Shown: positions 1 to 8,814, counted from the stretch's first letter. The stretch: 64,000 nt of DNA from Gallionella sp. (GCA_030682375.1 JAUXOL010000013.1:186001-250000), one strand, 5' to 3'. Notes: generated by a model not told the origin, from the sequence alone. Program-made: numbers and translations.

Positions 1-808
1 TTTCGGATGCGACCGGCAATCGTTTGACCAGCACCTTCCCGGTTCCCGGCCCCGGCTCCCTCAACTGGAAGCGGCAAGCCGATTTCTCCAGCACCGGAAT
101 CAACGCCTTCGACCTGAATACCTTGGCCGGCTTGTCTCCCGGCAACATCACCTCGCCGCAGAACTCGAACTCCATCCGGTTGTCGAGATCGACGATGAAA
201 GTACCGCTCCTGTTCATGTTCCCAAGCAGGTGATACTTCCAGTAAGCCTGCCTGGCATCGAACCGGATGAAGCAATCCCGTGTCCGCCATCCCGACTCCG
301 CGGATGTGTCGTCGCCCACTCCGGGCTCCACACAGACACTCACCACAAAATCCGGCGGCACCCGCCTGTCCCTGTCGCAAAGGATGTCTTCGGCGACCAG
401 ACTGTCGATGTCCCTGAAATCCTTTTCGGTCGCGGCATCCTCCTTGCTCAGCCGGACCTTTCCGTCTCCCGAATCGATATCGCGGCCCCGGTTGTCGAAA
501 TACAGAACCTCATTTCCGCTACACATGGCAGGCGCGGTGTAGTTCGCAAACGTCCGGTCTTTTGCATAGACCTTGAAGCTGAAACACAACGCCCCGTTCG
601 CGTCTTTCGCATAAAGCCGCAAGGCTTCCGACCTGCTCTCGTCGTAGAACACCGCCACGCCGCTCTTCGTCGGCCTGACCAGCACATTGGCGCCGTTGAT
701 CACCTTCGCCGTTGCCAGCACAGGAACGAAATCCAGCCCCTTCCATGCGCCATCCGTGAAATAGCCGTGCTCCACGGAAACGCTAAACAATGGTCGAAAA
801 GATCCCAT
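1..808 (-). CDS. Unknown protein, injection-system operon (3' end beyond window)
   Basis: A reading frame without a stop runs on the minus strand from an ATG at 808 to the window edge (269 codons visible), so the C-terminus is missing. It begins MGSFRPLFSVSVEHGYF and is rich in aspartate, arginine and aromatic residues, with no signal peptide or membrane segment. The start lies 12 nt after the stop of the DUF4255 gene, so the two are almost certainly co-transcribed. I do not recognise the family. It does not have the usual N-terminus of a tail sheath or tube protein. From its position it is likely a structural or assembly component of a contractile injection system, but that is inference. Confidence 0.7.
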   Translation of the reverse strand, partial: MGSFRPLFSVSVEHGYFTDGAWKGLDFVPVLATAKVINGANVLVRPTKSGVAVFYDESRSEALRLYAKDANGALCFSFKVYAKDRTFANYTAPAMCSGNEVLYFDNRGRDIDSGDGKVRLSKEDAATEKDFRDIDSLVAEDILCDRDRRVPPDFVVSVCVEPGVGDDTSAESGWRTRDCFIRFDARQAYWKYHLLGNMNRSGTFIVDLDNRMEFEFCGEVMLPGDKPAKVFRSKALIPVLEKSACRFQLREPGPGTGKVLVKRLPVASE

Positions 809-820
809 GGCATTCCCGGC

Positions 821-1402
821 TCAAGTCACCGAACCCTGATATCCCTTGATGGGAGAAAGCTGACTCAGGACATCGCCCGAATCGAATGCAACCATCCTGA
901 CCTTGTACAAAATAGACGGCTGGTATTTCCCGCTCAATATCCCCCACAGGCTGCTCAAGTCCTGAATGTTCAGGTTCTCGATATCCAGCGCCAGCTTGTT
1001 GATCCGCTTGTCCAGCTCAGGAGTCACCTGATGGTCGAACACCGGCTGGCGCTGAAAGAAGCTGACCGTATTCGACAGGAACTTGAGCGCTTCCGCGTAA
1101 TTGCTGCAGCCGAAGTTTCCGGCGACCATGACATACAGATTCAGAAACACCGGCGGATAGCTGGAAGCGGATCGCTCGAAACCGCCCAGATTGCCCGGAC
1201 GCGAAGAGGTCGTTTCTTTCTCGACATTGACCAGGAACACGACCAGCTTGTTGTTGATATTGGGCGCCAGCGTGCCGTCCTGCTCCATGATGTTGGATAG
1301 CACGACCACGTCCTCATTAAGGTCGAACGACCTTTTCAGGAACTGGTTCAGCTGGCTGGCAATATGCGATACGGCAGCGTGTATCATTTTTTCCCTGTTC
1401 AA
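821..1402 (-). CDS. DUF4255 (Pvc16 N-terminal domain) protein
   Basis: This 193-aa protein looks like the DUF4255/Pvc16_N family. It starts with a helical stretch (AAVSHIASQLNQFLKRSF), followed by a beta-rich part containing NKLVVFLVNVEKE, PPVFLNLYVMVAG and a region on pairs of strands ending in YKVRMVAFDSG. In known contractile injection systems (Afp/PVC, metamorphosis-associated structures) this domain belongs to the Afp16-type protein that caps or terminates the tube and sheath. It is the first gene of a leftward operon that leaves the window, so the sheath, tube and baseplate genes expected downstream cannot be seen. The family call comes from sequence style only. Confidence 0.72.
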   Translation of the reverse strand: MNREKMIHAAVSHIASQLNQFLKRSFDLNEDVVVLSNIMEQDGTLAPNINNKLVVFLVNVEKETTSSRPGNLGGFERSASSYPPVFLNLYVMVAGNFGCSNYAEALKFLSNTVSFFQRQPVFDHQVTPELDKRINKLALDIENLNIQDLSSLWGILSGKYQPSILYKVRMVAFDSGDVLSQLSPIKGYQGSVT

Positions 1403-1779
1403 ACTGCCGTGATAGAACGAAACTGGGTCAAACCGATATCACCACCAGTGGTTAACTCCCCCTGCGGCGACAAACGCTCCTGAAATTCAAGTGCGCTCCC
1501 GAGCTTCGATATACACAGCAGCTTGTCCTGCTTCTGTTGTTATTGTTTTGCTTATGCATGGATGCATGCATTAATGCCTGCCCGTTCCCGCTTTTTATTC
1601 TTGGCCCCTGTTTTATCCCTGGAGGCGGATAGAGGCTTGTTGTGCGGTTTACCGAATATCCTTTCAGGAGCGGGGGGGCATTGTTATTGACCCCAAGTCA
1701 CCGAGTCAAGGCCGAAGAATGCATATGCAAATATATGAATTACATATATATTTTCACAAAAATGCATATGCATTTCACG

Positions 1780-1823
1780 CGAAATATCTATGCATTCGGC
1801 ACGAAATATCTATGCATTCCGGC
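1780..1823. repeat. Two tandem 22-bp repeats (operator-like)
   Basis: The unit CGAAATATCTATGCATTC is present at 1780-1797 and 1802-1819, giving an exact 22-bp period (about two helical turns). Just upstream, AATGCATATGCA occurs at 1718-1729 and 1761-1772. The hexamer ATGCAT starts at 1554, 1562, 1566, 1719, 1762, 1768, 1790 and 1812. Its place some 400 bp upstream of the DUF4255 start suggests a binding array for a regulator, or a remnant of a mobile or phage regulatory region. Confidence 0.6.
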
Positions 1824-1953
1824 CTATTGCATAACAATTTGAACTGTGGCAGATGGATTAGCCACAAACGCGATCAACGAGAAGAAATCGCACAAGGGAA
1901 TTGGGGAAATATCTGAACGACGCGCGCAAGAAATAGCCGACGCAAGAACCATC

Positions 1954-1987
1954 AGACCTGCCGACACAGAGCTGTGTCGGCAGGTCT
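1954..1987 (-). terminator. 34-bp inverted repeat, putative terminator
   Basis: Perfect 16-bp arms (agacctgccgacacag and its complement) surround a 2-nt loop 10 bp after the stop of the esterase gene. The stem is very strong, but there is no T-run after it on the minus strand. It may act as a transcript-stabilising or factor-assisted terminator rather than a canonical intrinsic one. Confidence 0.55.
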
Positions 1988-1996
1988 CCTCGTCAG

Positions 1997-2662
1997 TTAG
2001 CGCACATACCCGATGGCCTGCAGCGCATCGAATATCTTTCCGGATAACAACGCATGTCCGTCTGCATTCGGATGCAGCGGATCGACCTTCATCGCCGGAT
2101 CGGAAAGCACTTCGGGGATTGCGTCCTCGATCAACGCCACCCGATGTTCGTCGGCCACTTGCCGATAGAACTCCGGAGGCGACAGGTTCTGGAACACCGC
2201 TCCGGCCACGCTCGGCTTCGGCGTCGCGAGGAGCACTGGCTTTGCACCTTGCTCCTTCACCATTGCAATGATCTTCCCCAGGTTGGCGACGGTCTCCGGC
2301 TCCGGAACATGGCGCAGCATGTCGTTGCCGCCCAGCGTCACCAGCACGAGAACCGGGGCATGCTCTTCGAGCAACGCAGGCAACCGCTCCAGCGCATCGC
2401 CGCTCTTGTCGCCGCTCACCCCGCCGTTGACGACCTCCCAACCCGTGCGACTCGCCAGCACTGCAGGCCACGCCTGCTCGGGCATCACGCCGACTCCCGC
2501 GGTCAGGCTGTCGCCCAGCGCCAGCACTTTGCTGCCTGAAGGAAGTGTGCTCTCTTTCGGCTTGTCGCCGCAGGCGACGAGAAGGTTGAGCGCGACGATC
2601 AGCAGAATGGCAACGGCCGGAAGAACGCCGTACCCCGAAGTCGTCGCCTCCCGCCGACTCAT
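1997..2662 (-). CDS. GDSL (SGNH) esterase lipoprotein, TesA-like
   Basis: This 221-aa protein is a likely periplasmic or membrane-anchored arylesterase/lysophospholipase of the TesA type. An N-terminal hydrophobic stretch ends in a lipobox-like LLVAC (Cys about residue 31), which suggests a lipoprotein. The SGNH blocks are visible: block I ALGDSLTAG with the nucleophilic Ser, block II glycine in NGGVSGD, block III LGGNDMLR, and block V DPLHPNADGH with the Asp/His pair. Its start overlaps the arfB stop (ATGA), so it is the last gene of pepA-arfB-esterase. Substrate is unknown. Confidence 0.88.
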   Translation of the reverse strand: MSRREATTSGYGVLPAVAILLIVALNLLVACGDKPKESTLPSGSKVLALGDSLTAGVGVMPEQAWPAVLASRTGWEVVNGGVSGDKSGDALERLPALLEEHAPVLVLVTLGGNDMLRHVPEPETVANLGKIIAMVKEQGAKPVLLATPKPSVAGAVFQNLSPPEFYRQVADEHRVALIEDAIPEVLSDPAMKVDPLHPNADGHALLSGKIFDALQAIGYVR

Positions 2663-3072
2663 TCCTGCACCCTGCCGCGCAGGCTCTTCAACGCGCCGTG
2701 CTTCGCCTTGCTGTCCATGCGCTTGCGCTGCGAACTGCGCGTCGGCTTGGTCGCGCGCCGCTCGGTCGGCAGCACCGCGATGCTCTGCACCAGCACCTTC
2801 AAGCGACGTAGCGCCTCGATGCGATTCTTGTCCTGACTGCGGGATTCCTGCGCCTTGATGACAACCACGCCGTCCTTGGTGATACGCTGGTCGTTGAGTT
2901 GCAGCAGGCGCTGCTTGAACTCGGGCGGGAGCGACGAGGCACCTATGTCGAAACGCAGATGCACCGCGCTCGACACCTTGTTGACGTTCTGCCCGCCCGC
3001 GCCCTGCGCGCGCACGGCGGTCATTTCGATCTCGTGATCAGCGATCAGGACGTTGTGCGCGATGTAGAGCAT
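2659..3072 (-). CDS. arfB: Alternative ribosome-rescue peptidyl-tRNA hydrolase ArfB (YaeJ)
   Basis: This 137-aa protein matches ArfB/YaeJ, which releases nascent chains from ribosomes stalled without a stop codon. The catalytic GGQ is in RAQGAGGQNVNKVSSAVHL, near the N-terminus as expected. The basic C-terminal tail (TERRATKPTRSSQRKRMDSK) is the part that in ArfB inserts into the empty mRNA channel. I chose the ATG at 3072 (MLYIAHNVLI) over an upstream in-frame ATG because it starts the conserved domain and lies 7 nt after the aminopeptidase stop. It overlaps the next gene by 4 nt. Confidence 0.92.
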   Translation of the reverse strand: MLYIAHNVLIADHEIEMTAVRAQGAGGQNVNKVSSAVHLRFDIGASSLPPEFKQRLLQLNDQRITKDGVVVIKAQESRSQDKNRIEALRRLKVLVQSIAVLPTERRATKPTRSSQRKRMDSKAKHGALKSLRGRVQE

Positions 3073-3079
3073 GCGAAGA

Positions 3080-4522
3080 TCAGGCAGGCAACAGCATCGC
3101 CAGCCCCCAACCCACGCCGAAGCCGGTGACTTCGGAGGCAACGATGCCCAGCCCGCCGTCGCAGCGGCTGGCGCTCAGGTCCACATGCAGCCAGGGCGTG
3201 TCGTGTTCGACGAAACGTTTGAGGAAGCGCGTCGCGAGGATATGATCAGCCTCGCCCGCCAGCGTGCATTGCTTGATGTCGGCGACCTTGGAGTCGAGTT
3301 CCACTTCGTAGTCCTCATCCTGCGGGAAGGCGCACAGACGCTCTCCGCTCTGCTTGCCCATAGCGACCGCGCGCTGCGCCAATTCTTCAGTCGTGCCGAA
3401 CACGCCGGAATAGCGCGCGCCCAGCGCGGTCGCCATGCTGCCGGTCAGCGTAGCAAAGTCGATCATCATGTCCGGCTTCGCGCGCGACGCCAGCGTCAGC
3501 GTGTCGGCCAGCACCATGCGGCCTTCGGCGTCGGTGTGGATGATCTCGATGCTGGTGCCGTTCAGCGCCTTGACGATGTCGTTCTGCTTATAGGCCTTGG
3601 GGCTGATGTGGTTCTGCGCCAGCGCCAGCCAGCAGTCGATGTTCACCGCCAGCTTCTGTTCGCTCGCCGCGAGCAGGATGCCGAGCGCGACTGCGGAGCC
3701 GTTCATGTCCTCGTGCATGTTGTGCATGTAGCGCGAGGGCTTCAGGTTGTGGCCGCCGGTGTCGAAGCAGATGCCCTTGCCGACCAGCGCGACGGTGCGC
3801 TTCGCCTTCGGATGCTTGTACGACAGATGCACGATGGCCGCATCCTCCGGATCGCTGCCCTGCGCCACCGCGACGAACGCGCCCGCGCCCATCTTGCGCA
3901 GCTTCTTCATGTCGAACTCTTCATGCTTCCAGCCGTTGTCCTGCGCCAGCTTCTTCACGCGGGTGCGGTACATGCCCGGCGTCAGCTCGTTCGGCGGCAG
4001 GATGGTCAGCTCGCGGCACAGCAGATTGCCTTCCGCCTGCGCGCGCAACGCATCGAACGGTTTCTTGTCCACGCCGCCGACCAGCGCGATCTTCTGCAGC
4101 GGCTTGCGCTCGTCCTTCTTCTTGTGCACCGGCAACAGCGCGCTGTTCACCCACGCGCCGTACACCGCCAACTCGGCCGCGCGCTGCGCGGTCGCGCCGG
4201 ACACATGGATCTCCAGCGCCTTCGGCTGTTCGTCCAGCAGCAACTGCAAGGCCTTGCGCACCAGCACCTGCTGCGCGTACGCATCCTTGTCCGCATCCAG
4301 CATCGCCCAAGCCACCAGCGTCCCGTCCGCCGCATTGGCCGCGACCGGCGACTTCGCCAACTCATCCGCCTTCATGTCGCGGCGCCTGAGCACCGCGGCG
4401 AGCAAGTCGCCATGTGGCGCATCTTTCGGCAGGGTCTTTGCTTTCGGAAGCAACACCAACTGATGAGTGGCATTCGACGTCTTGGGGAGGGATGTTGCGA
4501 AATCAAGCTGGGCGAGTTTCAT
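3080..4522 (-). CDS. M17 leucyl aminopeptidase family protein
   Basis: This 480-aa cytoplasmic metallopeptidase is of the M17 (PepA/PepB) family, which removes N-terminal residues from peptides using two metal ions. The signature is clear: VGKGICFDTGGHNLKPS carries the first Lys and metal-binding Asp, HEDMNGSAVALG follows, and HTDAEGRMVLADTLTLA contains the metal-binding Asp and Glu and the catalytic Arg. The N-terminal domain (about residues 1-170) is divergent from E. coli PepA, and the active-site block reads DTGGHN instead of the commoner DSGGIS. It is therefore better called an M17 family member than strictly pepA. It heads the pepA-arfB-esterase operon. Confidence 0.9.
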   Translation of the reverse strand: MKLAQLDFATSLPKTSNATHQLVLLPKAKTLPKDAPHGDLLAAVLRRRDMKADELAKSPVAANAADGTLVAWAMLDADKDAYAQQVLVRKALQLLLDEQPKALEIHVSGATAQRAAELAVYGAWVNSALLPVHKKKDERKPLQKIALVGGVDKKPFDALRAQAEGNLLCRELTILPPNELTPGMYRTRVKKLAQDNGWKHEEFDMKKLRKMGAGAFVAVAQGSDPEDAAIVHLSYKHPKAKRTVALVGKGICFDTGGHNLKPSRYMHNMHEDMNGSAVALGILLAASEQKLAVNIDCWLALAQNHISPKAYKQNDIVKALNGTSIEIIHTDAEGRMVLADTLTLASRAKPDMMIDFATLTGSMATALGARYSGVFGTTEELAQRAVAMGKQSGERLCAFPQDEDYEVELDSKVADIKQCTLAGEADHILATRFLKRFVEHDTPWLHVDLSASRCDGGLGIVASEVTGFGVGWGLAMLLPA

Positions 4523-4586
4523 TTTTTGAGCAGGCTGAATTATGGAGCACCGATTATACGAACCTTCGTCAGACAGAAATTTATTT

Positions 4587-5093
4587 CTAGCCGAGCAATA
4601 ATTTCAAGTCTTTGAGCATCATAAACAAATGGTAGGAGTCCGTCGGGCTGGGCTCAAACTCCCATGATTCATACCACTGCCGTGCGGCTTCATCCTTGGC
4701 GTGAACCAACACGGCGCGGATGCCGGCAATATCGGCAGCTTGCGCCGTGCGCAACAAAGCGTCCTTGAGTAGCGCCTGCCCCAGTCCTTTGCGTTGATGC
4801 GCCCGATCGACCGCCAGCCGGGCCAAAATCATCACCGGCACAGGATGGCGCGCCAACCCTTTCGACACCCGCGCTGGCGCAGACTCGGGATCAACGCTGC
4901 CTACAACCAGACTGTAGAAGCCGACCACCGCACCTTCGACGCAGCACACATAAGTCTGCGCGCTATTCGCTTTCTGATTAAGCAAGGCATAGCGTTGCAG
5001 AAATTGATTCAGCGCCGGACTTCCGCAATCGAAGGCGTCAACATTATCGGCAGCGCCCAGCTTGGCGACCGCGCCATACACCGCACTCTTCAA
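4587..5093 (-). CDS. GNAT-family toxin of a type II toxin-antitoxin pair
   Basis: This 168-aa GNAT acetyltransferase resembles TacT/AtaT toxins, which acetylate the amino group of charged tRNAs. The acetyl-CoA binding loop is seen as RKGLGQALLKDAL, preceded by the strand ILARLAVDRAHQ, and the C-terminal WYESWEFEPSPTD matches the family tail. The start overlaps the stop of the upstream DUF1778 gene by 4 nt, the arrangement typical of this toxin-antitoxin class. The exact target tRNA cannot be read from sequence. Confidence 0.87.
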   Translation of the reverse strand: MKSAVYGAVAKLGAADNVDAFDCGSPALNQFLQRYALLNQKANSAQTYVCCVEGAVVGFYSLVVGSVDPESAPARVSKGLARHPVPVMILARLAVDRAHQRKGLGQALLKDALLRTAQAADIAGIRAVLVHAKDEAARQWYESWEFEPSPTDSYHLFMMLKDLKLLLG

Positions 5094-5368
5094 CCCAGCA
5101 CACCCGGCTTGGTCAGCAATTTTTTCAAACGCGGCTTCGCTGTTACCGGACGATCCAGCGCAGCCTGAAACTCATCCCATTGCTGCGAATTCAATACAAA
5201 CTGGCGACGATCCGCCAGCGCCTGATTGGCCGCATTCACCCCCGCGTCGAGCAAAAACTCGCTGACATTCTTATGGCAAGACCTCGCCGCCTCTTGCAGC
5301 AATTGCTTCACCGGCGTGCTGGCGCGGACATCAATCCGCTCATTTTTTGCAAGACTCACAGTGGACAT
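5090..5368 (-). CDS. DUF1778 (TacA-like) antitoxin
   Basis: This 92-aa protein is a ribbon-helix-helix DUF1778 antitoxin. The DNA-binding part is NERIDVRASTPVKQLLQEAA, and the C-terminal basic tail, ending KPRLKKLLTKPGVLG, is expected to bind and neutralise the GNAT toxin. I chose the ATG at 5368 because it has a strong ribosome binding site (GGAGG, 5 nt upstream); the longer frame starting at 5425 lacks one. As in other such pairs, the complex probably represses its own promoter. Confidence 0.87.
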   Translation of the reverse strand: MSTVSLAKNERIDVRASTPVKQLLQEAARSCHKNVSEFLLDAGVNAANQALADRRQFVLNSQQWDEFQAALDRPVTAKPRLKKLLTKPGVLG

Positions 5369-5567
5369 GACAACCTCCTTTTCGAACCGATGCGCCATCA
5401 TAGCGTCCGGCCATTGTCCTGACAAGACGCAACATAAAACTGCTTGCTACTCGCTTTCGACACAACTCTCAAGGGCAGATACCCACGCAGCCGGTCGCTC
5501 CCTCCCCTGTGCTAGCATTACGCCCCTGAAAAAGCGTCGCCCGACGCCGCAACCTGTGAGCTAGACC

Positions 5568-6362
5568 ATGCGCCAATACCTCGATTTAATGCAGCACGTT
5601 CTCGACCACGGAACGACAAAATCCGACCGCACCGGCACCGGCACGACCAGCGTGTTCGGCTACCAGATGCGCTTCGATCTCTCCAAGGGCTTCCCGCTGG
5701 TCACGACCAAGAAGTGCCACCTGAAATCCATCGTGCATGAGCTGCTGTGGTTTTTGCAGGGCAGCACCAATACCAAGTATCTCAAGGACAACGGCGTTTC
5801 GATCTGGGACGAGTGGGCGGACGAGAGCGGCAATCTCGGGCCGGTGTACGGCAAGCAGTGGCGCTCGTGGGAGGCGGTCGACGGGCGCGTGATCGACCAG
5901 ATCAAAATCGCGGTGGACCAACTGAAGAACAATCCCGATTCGCGCCGCATCATCGTCTCGGCGTGGAACGTGGGCGAGCTGGACCGGATGGCGCTCGCAC
6001 CCTGCCACGCGTTCTTCCAGTTCTATGTCGCGGATGGCAAGCTGTCGTGCCAGCTCTACCAGCGCAGCGCCGACATCTTCCTCGGCGTGCCGTTCAACAT
6101 CGCCTCGTATGCCTTACTGACGATGATGATGGCGCAGGTGTGCGGGCTGGAGTACGGCGACTTCGTACACACCTTCGGCGATGCGCACCTGTATTCGAAC
6201 CATATGGAACAGACCGCGCTGCAACTGTCGCGCGAGCCGCGCGCGTTGCCGACGATGAAGATCAACCCGGAAGTGCAAGACATCTTCGGCTTCAGGTTCG
6301 AAGACTTCACGCTGGAAGGCTACGACCCGCATCCGGCGATCAAGGCGCCGGTGGCGATCTGA
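5568..6362 (+). CDS. thyA: Thymidylate synthase
   Basis: This 264-aa protein has the length and sequence of E. coli ThyA, which methylates dUMP to dTMP with methylenetetrahydrofolate and yields dihydrofolate. Visible features are the N-terminal [19 protein letters not shown], the active-site [13 protein letters not shown] with the nucleophilic Cys, the dUMP-binding [20 protein letters not shown], and the C-terminal PVAI. folA, which regenerates tetrahydrofolate, lies two genes downstream, a common arrangement interrupted here by a pyruvate kinase-like gene. Confidence 0.97.
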   Translation: MRQYLDLMQHVLDHGTTKSDRTGTGTTSVFGYQMRFDLSKGFPLVTTKKCHLKSIVHELLWFLQGSTNTKYLKDNGVSIWDEWADESGNLGPVYGKQWRSWEAVDGRVIDQIKIAVDQLKNNPDSRRIIVSAWNVGELDRMALAPCHAFFQFYVADGKLSCQLYQRSADIFLGVPFNIASYALLTMMMAQVCGLEYGDFVHTFGDAHLYSNHMEQTALQLSREPRALPTMKINPEVQDIFGFRFEDFTLEGYDPHPAIKAPVAI

Positions 6363-6385
6363 CACGCACAGGAGCGGGAAAAGAC

Positions 6386-8260
6386 ATGAATGCTCAACCT
6401 CTCGCGAACAGCGCACTCGACGACAAGCAGCTGCTAAAGCTACTGGCCGAACTCAAGCGCATACGTTCGAAAGTCAAGAAGACGCAGAAGACCTGCCTCG
6501 AAGTCTGGCGTCCGCATATCCACTGGCGCGGCTTCAAACCCTCCGCGCAGAACATGGCGGCCTACATCGGGCTGCGCCGCCAGGACTTGCGGCCCGTTCA
6601 GGCGCAACTCGCGGCCATCGGCCTGTCGTCGCTGGGACGCACCGAGGAGCATGTGCTCGCGAATCTGGAGGCCGTCATCCAGGCGTTGAAGGCGCTGACC
6701 GGCACGCCGCCCGAGGCTAAGAAGATACAGTCCACCGCCAACGCCTTTGCCAAGACCGCCGCCCACCTGAACAAGCTGACCAAACGACTGCTGGGAACCG
6801 CGCCCAAGAACCGCACGGTGCGCATCATGGTGACACTGCCCAGCGAAGCAGCCACGGACTACGAGTTCGTCAGGGAACTGGTCAAGCGCGGCATGGATTC
6901 CGCCCGCATCAACTGCGCGCACGACACGCCGGAAAGCTGGCGCAAGATGGCCGCCTTCATCCGTCAGGCGGAAAAGGAAACCGGACGCTCTTGCAAGATA
7001 CTGATGGACCTCGCGGGACAGAAGCTGCGCACCGGCCCGGTCGCGTTCGACCACGGCGTGGTCCGCATCAAACCGAGGCGCGACAGCCGCGGCTCCTTCC
7101 TCGAATCTGCCACGGTGGTGCTGGACGCCAGCGGTGCACCGGGGCGCGAATCCATCAAGGACGTGCTGGGCAACCGCTTGCCGGCACGGCTGAGCGTCGA
7201 TCCGGCGTGGCTGAAGCGCGTGAAAAAGGGCGACAAGATCCAGCTGGCCGACCTGCGCGGCAAGGCGGTCACCCTGATCGTCGAGGAACGATTGTCGAAA
7301 CTCGAAGTGCTCGCCTCGTCGCGCAACTCCGCATATCTGGAAGAGGGCAGCGTCCTGCGCCATGCGGACGCCGAATGCAAGGTGGGCGCGATGATCGCGC
7401 CGCCGGTCGGCATCCTGTTGCGCATCGGCGACACGCTGCAGCTGACCCGCAAGCCTTTGCCGGGTGAGCCCGCCAAGATAGACGAGGCGAATGGACGCCT
7501 CATCCCCGCGCATATCTCCTGCGCCGAGCCGGCGATCTTCTCCTGCCTCAAGAAGGGCCAGCGGGTGCTGATCGACGACGGCCATATCTGCGCCGAAGTG
7601 GCCGAACTGAACGACGAAGGCGCGCTGCTGAAGATCACCCGCGCCCGCTCGCAGGGCTCGAAACTCGCGCCCGAGAAGGGGCTGAACTTCCCGGAAACGG
7701 ACATAGACCTGCCCGCGCTGACCGAGAAGGACAAAGAGGACCTGGACTGCATCGTCAAACATGCGGACATCGTCGGCTATTCCTTCGTCCAGTCCGGCGA
7801 GGACATGCAGCTGCTGATAGACGAACTGGCGAAGCGCGGCGCGGACAAGCTGGGCATCGTCGCGAAGATCGAGACCCGGCGCGCGCTGAAGAACCTGCCC
7901 GAGATCATCATCCGCGGCGCGGGCAGCCACCCCTTCGGCGTGATGATCGCGCGCGGTGACCTCGCGGTGGAGCTGGGTTACGAACAGCTCGCCGAGACAC
8001 AGGAAGAGATCATGTGGCTGTGCGAAGCGGCGCAGGTGCCGGTGATCTGGGCGACGCAGGTGCTGGAAGGGCTGGTCAAGCAGAACATGCTGACCCGCGC
8101 CGAGGTCACCGATGCCGCGATGGCGGAACGCGCCGAATGCATCATGCTGAACAAGGGACCGTTCGTGCTGGATGCGATCGCGGTGCTGGACATCATCGTC
8201 GCCAGCATGCACTCACACCAGAAAAAGAAGAGCTCGCAGATGCGCGCGCTGCACTGGTAA
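6386..8260 (+). CDS. Pyruvate kinase family protein with extra N-terminal domain
   Basis: This 624-aa protein has a pyruvate kinase core. GMDSARINCAHDTPESW is the Arg/Asn active-site block, ILMDLAGQKLRTGP the equivalent of DTKGPEIRT, VAKIETRRALKNL carries the catalytic Lys and metal-binding Glu, MIARGDLAVELG the second metal site, and IWATQVLEGL the C-terminal block. It differs from standard pyruvate kinase in three ways: about 150 extra helical residues at the N-terminus, a B domain of some 200 residues, and no allosteric C-terminal domain. It begins 24 nt after thyA with a GGAG-type ribosome binding site. Activity as a true pyruvate kinase is probable but not certain. Confidence 0.85.
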   Translation: MNAQPLANSALDDKQLLKLLAELKRIRSKVKKTQKTCLEVWRPHIHWRGFKPSAQNMAAYIGLRRQDLRPVQAQLAAIGLSSLGRTEEHVLANLEAVIQALKALTGTPPEAKKIQSTANAFAKTAAHLNKLTKRLLGTAPKNRTVRIMVTLPSEAATDYEFVRELVKRGMDSARINCAHDTPESWRKMAAFIRQAEKETGRSCKILMDLAGQKLRTGPVAFDHGVVRIKPRRDSRGSFLESATVVLDASGAPGRESIKDVLGNRLPARLSVDPAWLKRVKKGDKIQLADLRGKAVTLIVEERLSKLEVLASSRNSAYLEEGSVLRHADAECKVGAMIAPPVGILLRIGDTLQLTRKPLPGEPAKIDEANGRLIPAHISCAEPAIFSCLKKGQRVLIDDGHICAEVAELNDEGALLKITRARSQGSKLAPEKGLNFPETDIDLPALTEKDKEDLDCIVKHADIVGYSFVQSGEDMQLLIDELAKRGADKLGIVAKIETRRALKNLPEIIIRGAGSHPFGVMIARGDLAVELGYEQLAETQEEIMWLCEAAQVPVIWATQVLEGLVKQNMLTRAEVTDAAMAERAECIMLNKGPFVLDAIAVLDIIVASMHSHQKKKSSQMRALHW

Positions 8261-8316
8261 GCCTATTGCCGCTTCGGTCGCTATATAATCCGCCCCCCGA
8301 CCGATTCGAGCCTTCC

Positions 8317-8814
8317 ATGTCTTCTTCTCCGCATCTTTCCATCATCGTCGCAATGGCGCGCAACCGCACCATAGGCGTGAACAACACGCTGCCCTGGCGC
8401 TGCCCAGAAGACCTGAAGCACTTCAAGGCGCTGACCATGGGTCATCACATGATCATGGGACGCAAGACCTACGACTCCATCGGCAAGCCGCTGCCGGGAC
8501 GCACCACGGTGGTGGTCACGCGCAATGCGGAGTTGAAGATCGAAGGCTGTCTGATGGCGCACTCGCTTGAACAAGCCATTGCGGCCTGCGCCGGGGACGA
8601 GGAGGTCTTCGTCGTCGGCGGCGCAGAGCTTTACGCTCAGGCGCTGCCGCTGGTGGATACGCTGTACATCACCGAGATCCAGCAAGACGTGGAAGGTGAT
8701 GCGCACTTCCCGGCATTCGACAGGAGCGAGTGGCAGGAAGCCTCGCGCGAAGTACGCGCGCAAGAGACGCCGCAGCCGCTGGAATACCACTTCGTCTGCT
8801 ACCGCCGAAAATGA
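8317..8814 (+). CDS. folA: Dihydrofolate reductase
   Basis: This 165-aa protein is a chromosomal-type dihydrofolate reductase, reducing dihydrofolate with NADPH. The motifs are in order: VAMARNRTIGVNNTLPW (Met20-loop region), PEDLKHFK with the substrate-binding acidic residue, MGRKTYDSIGKPLPGR (NADPH binding) and VFVVGGAELY. I took the ATG at 8317 because the conserved domain begins there. A TATAAT at 8284-8289 could be a -10 element, but I see no good -35 partner. The stop overlaps the lipocalin start (ATGA). Confidence 0.96.
   Translation: MSSSPHLSIIVAMARNRTIGVNNTLPWRCPEDLKHFKALTMGHHMIMGRKTYDSIGKPLPGRTTVVVTRNAELKIEGCLMAHSLEQAIAACAGDEEVFVVGGAELYAQALPLVDTLYITEIQQDVEGDAHFPAFDRSEWQEASREVRAQETPQPLEYHFVCYRRK

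Larger units (their letters stand above)
1403..1996. other. 594-bp gene-free region upstream of the injection-system operon
   Basis: No convincing coding frame is present; the short frames here have no ribosome binding site and consist of AT-rich repeats. The region contains the presumed promoter of the DUF4255 operon on the minus strand, a cluster of ATGCAT sites with a 22-bp tandem repeat (1554-1823), and a long inverted repeat at 1954-1987 next to the end of the esterase gene. Its base composition (AT-rich between about 1715 and 1850) differs sharply from the GC-rich flanks. Confidence 0.6.

Noticed and set aside
1642..1916. Short plus-strand frames of about 65 codons in the AT-rich region
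   Set aside because: They consist of the ATGCAT/AAATAT repeats, have no ribosome binding site and no protein-like composition.
5090..5425. Longer DUF1778 antitoxin starting at 5425
   Set aside because: The ATG at 5368 has a consensus GGAGG and begins the conserved domain; the extra 19 residues are not family-like.
6440..8212. 590-codon minus-strand frame opposite the pyruvate kinase-like gene
   Set aside because: Shadow of a gene with clear active-site motifs; no domain in the antisense translation.
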